Of a stretch of 64,000 nt of DNA, positions 61,060 to 64,000 are shown in pieces. A program made the position numbers and the translations under genes. The DNA is from DASZOC01 sp035550975 (GTDB taxonomy: Bacteria > Actinomycetota > CADDZG01 > WHSQ01), in NCBI GenBank assembly GCA_035550975.1, contig DASZOC010000016.1, positions 15,623 to 79,622 of the forward strand, given 5' to 3'. Below the pieces are notes generated by a model, which saw only the letters and a program-made list of their open reading frames with translations, was not told the DNA's origin and ran no database searches. Each line of letters begins with the position of its first letter. The stretch's first letter is position 1.

Positions 61060-61998
61060 CTACTTCGTCGCCGCCGTCTTGGGTCGCGGGTGGGACGCGT
61101 CGCCGGGCTCGTCACCGGGCGGATCGGACGGCGGAGTGTCTTCCTTGGCGAGCTCCGCGGCCTGATCGGGCAGGCGCGTCTCGGCCTTCGCGGCCTCCTC
61201 TTCGGCTTCGAGCTGGAGCTCCCAGTCCGCCTTCGGCTGGTCGGCGGCACCGGGCAGCACGTCCGCCGGCCGCGCCGCGGTAGCGGGCGTCCCCGGCTCC
61301 TGAAGCTCCGGAGGTCGCATCGACCGACCCTCGATCACGGCGTCGGCGATGATCCTCGTGAGGAGCGCGCCGGAGCGGATCGCGTCGTCGTTGCCGGGGA
61401 TCGCGTAGTCGACGTCATCGGGGTCGCAGTTCGTGTCGAGCACCGCTACGATCGGGATGCCCAGCTTCTTCGCTTCCCGGACCGCGATCTCTTCCTTCTT
61501 CGTATCGAGGATGAAGACGGCGTCCGGGGCCTTGTCGATATTTTTAAGCCCGGTGAGGTTACGGCTGAGCTTCTCCAGCTCGGCCCGCAGCTTCAGACCT
61601 TCTTTCTTCGGGAAGTTGTCGATCGAGCCGGTCGCCACCAGGTCTTCGAGCTCTCGCATGCGCTTGATGCGTTCGTGGATCGTGCGGAAGTTCGTGAGCA
61701 TGCCTCCGAGCCACCGGAAGTTGACATATGGCATGCCGCAGCGCTCCGCCTGCTCGCGGACCGCGTCCTGGACGACCTTCTTCGTCGCGACGAACAGGAT
61801 CGAGCCGCCTCCCGCGACGAGGTCGCGGGTGAACCGGTAGGCGTCCTCTATTCCGGACATCGTCTGTTGCAGGTCGAGGATGTAGATGCCGTTACGTTCC
61901 GTGAAGATGAACCGCTTCATCTTCGGATTCCAACGGCGCGTCTGATGGCCGAAATGAACCCCGGCCTCGAGAAGCTGTCGCATAGTGACGACAGGCAT
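61060..61998 (-). CDS. rpsB: 30S ribosomal protein S2 with acidic C-terminal extension
   Basis: The ATG at 61998 with AAGGAGG upstream gives 312 residues. MRQLLEAGVHFGHQTRRWNPKM is the usual start (EAGVHFGHQTRRW is diagnostic), and the conserved core runs to about residue 235 (DAIRSGALLTRIIADAVIEG). The last 75 residues are rich in Ala, Pro, Glu and Asp, longer than the typical S2. A stem-loop is present in the leader, where S2 usually regulates itself. Longer in-frame starts are rejected. Confidence 0.97.
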   Translation of the reverse strand: MPVVTMRQLLEAGVHFGHQTRRWNPKMKRFIFTERNGIYILDLQQTMSGIEDAYRFTRDLVAGGGSILFVATKKVVQDAVREQAERCGMPYVNFRWLGGMLTNFRTIHERIKRMRELEDLVATGSIDNFPKKEGLKLRAELEKLSRNLTGLKNIDKAPDAVFILDTKKEEIAVREAKKLGIPIVAVLDTNCDPDDVDYAIPGNDDAIRSGALLTRIIADAVIEGRSMRPPELQEPGTPATAARPADVLPGAADQPKADWELQLEAEEEAAKAETRLPDQAAELAKEDTPPSDPPGDEPGDASHPRPKTAATK

Positions 61999-62027
61999 GG
62001 CGATCGAACCTCCTTCGGTTAAGCGTC

Positions 62028-62076
62028 CACCCGGAGACCCCGCCGTGACCGGCAAGGGACCGAAAGATTCCGGGTG
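62028..62076 (-). promoter_or_regulatory. Stem-loop in the rpsB leader
   Basis: CACCCGGA (62028-62035) and TCCGGGTG (62069-62076) form a perfect 8-bp stem closing a 33-base loop, 30 bases before the rpsB ATG on the minus-strand transcript. S2 represses its own mRNA through leader structures in other bacteria, so this may be the operator. Inference. Confidence 0.5.
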
Positions 62077-62147
62077 TGCGGATTGATGAAGCGGCGCAAG
62101 GCTACCAGCTGCCGAGCCGGCGACATGTGAGATGCGAGACGGCGAAG

Positions 62148-63002
62148 CTAGTCGTCCTGCGTCGCCTCGACGATCTTGCCCTTGAGCGCCAGCACCGCCT
62201 TCGTGTGCATCTGGCAGATGCGCGACTCGGTGACGCCGAGGACCTCGCCGATCTGCGCGAGCGTGAGACCCTCGAAGTAGTAGAGGGTGACGACGATCTT
62301 TTCCCGTTCGGGGAGACGGTTGATCGCCTCGCCGAGGATCGACTTCATCTCCTCCGACTCGAAGGCTTCCATCGGGCCGGCCGTCTTGGTGTCCTCGATC
62401 GTGTCGACCAGGGCGAGCTTGTCGCCTTGCCCGCCGTCGACCGACATGAGCTCGTCGAGAGCGACGAGCGAGACCGTCGACAGTTGCGTGTAGATGTGGT
62501 TCAGCTCGTCGGTCGTGATGCCCATCTCTGCGGCGATCTCGACGTCGGAAGGGGGGCGCTTCAGCTTGTTCTCGAGGGCCGCGTACGCCTTCTCGATCTC
62601 GCGCGCCTTGAAGCGAACGGAGCGCGGGACCCAGTCGATCGCCCGCAGCTCGTCGATGATCGCGCCGCGGATGCGGCTGATCGCGTAGGTCTCGAACTTG
62701 ATCCCGCGGGACTGGTCGTATTTGTCTATCGCATCGATCAACCCGAAGATCCCGTAGGAGATGAGATCCGCCTGCTCGATGTTCGCGGGTAAGCCGACGG
62801 CGACTCGGCCCGCCACGTACTTGACCAAAGGCGAGAAGTGAAGGATCAGCCGGTCGCGCGCCTCGGACGAGCCCTGCTCTTTGTACGCGGCCCACGCATC
62901 CCCGACGCTGTCGGCGACCGCGACGGTCTGGTCCGAGGCTCTAGGTTTCGTCGCTTCTTGCACCGTAGCCACCGTCTCAGGCTCGGGGATGGCTTTGCTC
63001 AT
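62148..63002 (-). CDS. whiG: FliA/WhiG-family RNA polymerase sigma factor
   Basis: The 284-residue sigma-70 family protein has region 2 (LVKYVAGRVAVGLPANIEQADLISYGIFGLIDAIDKYD, key part DLISYGIFGLIDAIDKYD), FETYAISRIRGAIIDELR and WVPRSVR, region 3 (about 130-200) and region 4 (LPEREKIVVTLYYFEGLTL and VTESRICQMHTKAV). WVPRSVR and region 4 place it in the sigma-28/WhiG group, which drives flagellar genes or spore formation. The N-terminal 35 residues are extra. Its ATG lies within the xerC/D 3' end (26-base overlap). No flagellar gene and no obvious anti-sigma gene are in the window. Confidence 0.92.
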   Translation of the reverse strand: MSKAIPEPETVATVQEATKPRASDQTVAVADSVGDAWAAYKEQGSSEARDRLILHFSPLVKYVAGRVAVGLPANIEQADLISYGIFGLIDAIDKYDQSRGIKFETYAISRIRGAIIDELRAIDWVPRSVRFKAREIEKAYAALENKLKRPPSDVEIAAEMGITTDELNHIYTQLSTVSLVALDELMSVDGGQGDKLALVDTIEDTKTAGPMEAFESEEMKSILGEAINRLPEREKIVVTLYYFEGLTLAQIGEVLGVTESRICQMHTKAVLALKGKIVEATQDD

Positions 63003-63879
63003 AGACCGCTCTCAGCCGCTCGGTGGACACATGGGTGTAGATCTGCGTGGTTGAAAGACTCTCATGTCCTAGGAGTTCCTGAACAGCCCTCAGGTCGGCG
63101 CCGCCGTCCAGCAAGTGAGTTGCGAACGAGTGCCGTAACCCGTGTGGGCTCGTCCGCGGAGCGCCCTCCGCGTCGAGATAGCGATTGATCATCGCGCGGA
63201 CGGAGCGCTGGCCCAGCCGTGTCCCCCGCTGGTTGAGGAACAGGGCGTGCTGCGGCGACCGGTCCGGGAGAAGCTGGGGCCGCCCCTCGTGCACGTATCG
63301 GGCGAGCGTGTCCTGCGACGGTTGGCTCAGCGGTACCCGCCGCTGCTTCCGGCCCTTCCCCGTCACCTGGATAACCCCGGAGCGGAGGTCGAGCTCGTCG
63401 ACGTCGAGTGCGCAGAGCTCGGCGACGCGCACGCCCGATCCGTAGAGGAGCTCGAGGATCGCGCGGTCGCGCACGCCGAGTGGCTCGTCGTCCGGAGGCA
63501 GCTCGCACAGCCGCGCTGCGTCCGAGGCCCGCATGACCTTCGGTAGCGGGCGGTCCAGCTTCGGCGTCTCGAGGTCCGTCGCCGGGTTCGAGGCGATGAG
63601 GCCACGGGTCACCGCCCAGCCGAGCATCGAACGGACGCAGCTCGCCTTCCGCGCTATCGAGCGGCGAGCGAAGCGGCGTTCTCCGAGGTAAGCGAGGTAG
63701 CGGCGCAGCGTCGTGCGGTCGAGCTGCGAGATCTCGGTCCGCCGGCAGCGCGCCGCCCACTCGACGAGGTCCGACAGGTCGGAGCGATACGCCGCGAGCG
63801 TGTGCGGCGAGAGGTCGCGCTCGGCCGCCACAGCCCGGAGGAAGTCCTCCGCGACGCGGCCGATCGTGACGTGGCTCAT
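62977..63879 (-). CDS. Tyrosine recombinase XerC/XerD
   Basis: The 300-residue enzyme has an N-terminal SAM-like core-binding domain and a C-terminal catalytic domain with the complete set R151, K175, H246, R249, H272 and nucleophile Y281. Together with FtsK, encoded here, this family resolves chromosome dimers. XerC and XerD cannot be told apart without comparison; placement before the sigma gene matches the codV (xerC) region of Bacillus. It is probably a housekeeping recombinase, because no mobile-element genes surround it. Confidence 0.9.
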   Translation of the reverse strand: MSHVTIGRVAEDFLRAVAAERDLSPHTLAAYRSDLSDLVEWAARCRRTEISQLDRTTLRRYLAYLGERRFARRSIARKASCVRSMLGWAVTRGLIASNPATDLETPKLDRPLPKVMRASDAARLCELPPDDEPLGVRDRAILELLYGSGVRVAELCALDVDELDLRSGVIQVTGKGRKQRRVPLSQPSQDTLARYVHEGRPQLLPDRSPQHALFLNQRGTRLGQRSVRAMINRYLDAEGAPRTSPHGLRHSFATHLLDGGADLRAVQELLGHESLSTTQIYTHVSTERLRAVYEQSHPRA

Positions 63880-63908
63880 CCGTCCCCCTCCCCGGGCTTG
63901 AACCCTTC

Positions 63909-63949
63909 AGGATGAGGACGCTTGTGACTCCTGTCAACTCGTGTGACAG
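63909..63949 (-). promoter_or_regulatory. Putative promoter with inverted repeat upstream of xerC/D
   Basis: On the minus strand TTGACA (63937-63932) is followed after 17 bases by CATCCT, a good -35 with a poor -10. CTGTCA (63931-63936) and TGACAG (63944-63949) form a 6-bp inverted repeat over the -35, which could be an operator. The window ends 51 bases further, so the whole region is not visible. Confidence 0.4.
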
Positions 63950-64000
63950 CGGGGCCGACCTGCACTACTACTCCCGTGCCACAGATACGTGTGGGGGCTG

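Noticed and set aside
62977..63879. Phage or integrative-element integrase instead of housekeeping Xer
   Set aside because: Length, the full catalytic set and position before the sigma gene and rpsB fit Xer; no attachment-site duplication, tRNA gene or phage genes are nearby.
1..64000. tRNA or rRNA genes and CRISPR arrays
   Set aside because: No T-loop/acceptor combination and no regularly spaced identical repeats were found by eye; GTTCGAACC at about 10465 has no tRNA context.

Overview
The window is a G+C-rich bacterial chromosome segment that most resembles Actinomycetota. Supporting signs are a WhiG/FliA-type sigma factor gene just upstream of rpsB, a mycobacterial-type LexA box and a RecA-NDp-like promoter at recA, a 27-codon gene matching the tiny actinobacterial ribosomal protein bL37, and a class III dioxygenase-like gene between miaB and miaA. 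Nothing identifies a genus. It could be an uncultivated lineage, but that is inference.

The backbone runs on the minus strand. Read from the right end it is xerC/D - whiG - rpsB - tsf - pyrH - frr - cdsA - dxr - rseP - ispG - [ABC transporter and bL37 on +] - rimP - nusA - infB - DUF503 - rbfA - nrnA - truB - ribF - [membrane/two-component block] - rpsO - pnp - M16 protease - dapB - hypothetical - dapA - rnj - ftsK - rodZ-like - rimO - [accessory block] - pgsA - cinA - thpR - copC - membrane protein - [VOC, M14 peptidase] - recA (with intein) - recX - [VOC, LPXTG protein] - rny - miaB - LigB-like - miaA - [S8 protease] - dapF - dapL - hflX - partial sensor gene. This is largely the order known from the Bacillus subtilis rpsB-to-rny region, with blocks missing (uppS, proS-polC, ylxR-ylxQ, the flagellar operon) and accessory genes inserted. 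Many neighbours overlap by four bases (ATGA, GTGA, TTGA and probably CTGA), so translational coupling is widespread.

Functionally the backbone covers translation (S2, S15, EF-Ts, RRF, IF2, RbfA, RimP, RimO, HflX), transcription and RNA turnover (NusA, PNPase, RNase Y, RNase J, NrnA), tRNA modification (MiaA, MiaB, TruB), isoprenoid and phospholipid precursors (Dxr, IspG, CdsA, PgsA) and DNA repair and segregation (RecA, RecX, FtsK, Xer). It also holds a complete four-gene aminotransferase route to meso-diaminopimelate (DapA, DapB, DapL, DapF). Accessory genes are mainly secreted or membrane proteins: a subtilisin-like protease, an M14 carboxypeptidase, an S15/CocE hydrolase, a SIMPL protein, a CopC-membrane protein pair, an acyltransferase, a NarL-type two-component system and a DUF990-type ABC exporter.

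The most notable points are: (i) a Cys-rich LPXTG surface protein behind a sequence resembling the sigma-28/WhiG promoter, with the candidate sigma gene in the same window; (ii) a 359-residue LAGLIDADG intein in RecA; (iii) a recA promoter carrying both a perfect LexA box and a RecA-NDp-like element; (iv) a bL37 gene too short for ordinary gene callers; (v) three likely CTG start codons; (vi) a two-copy palindromic repeat, one copy of which supplies the rimO stop codon. No tRNA, rRNA, CRISPR array or insertion sequence was seen.
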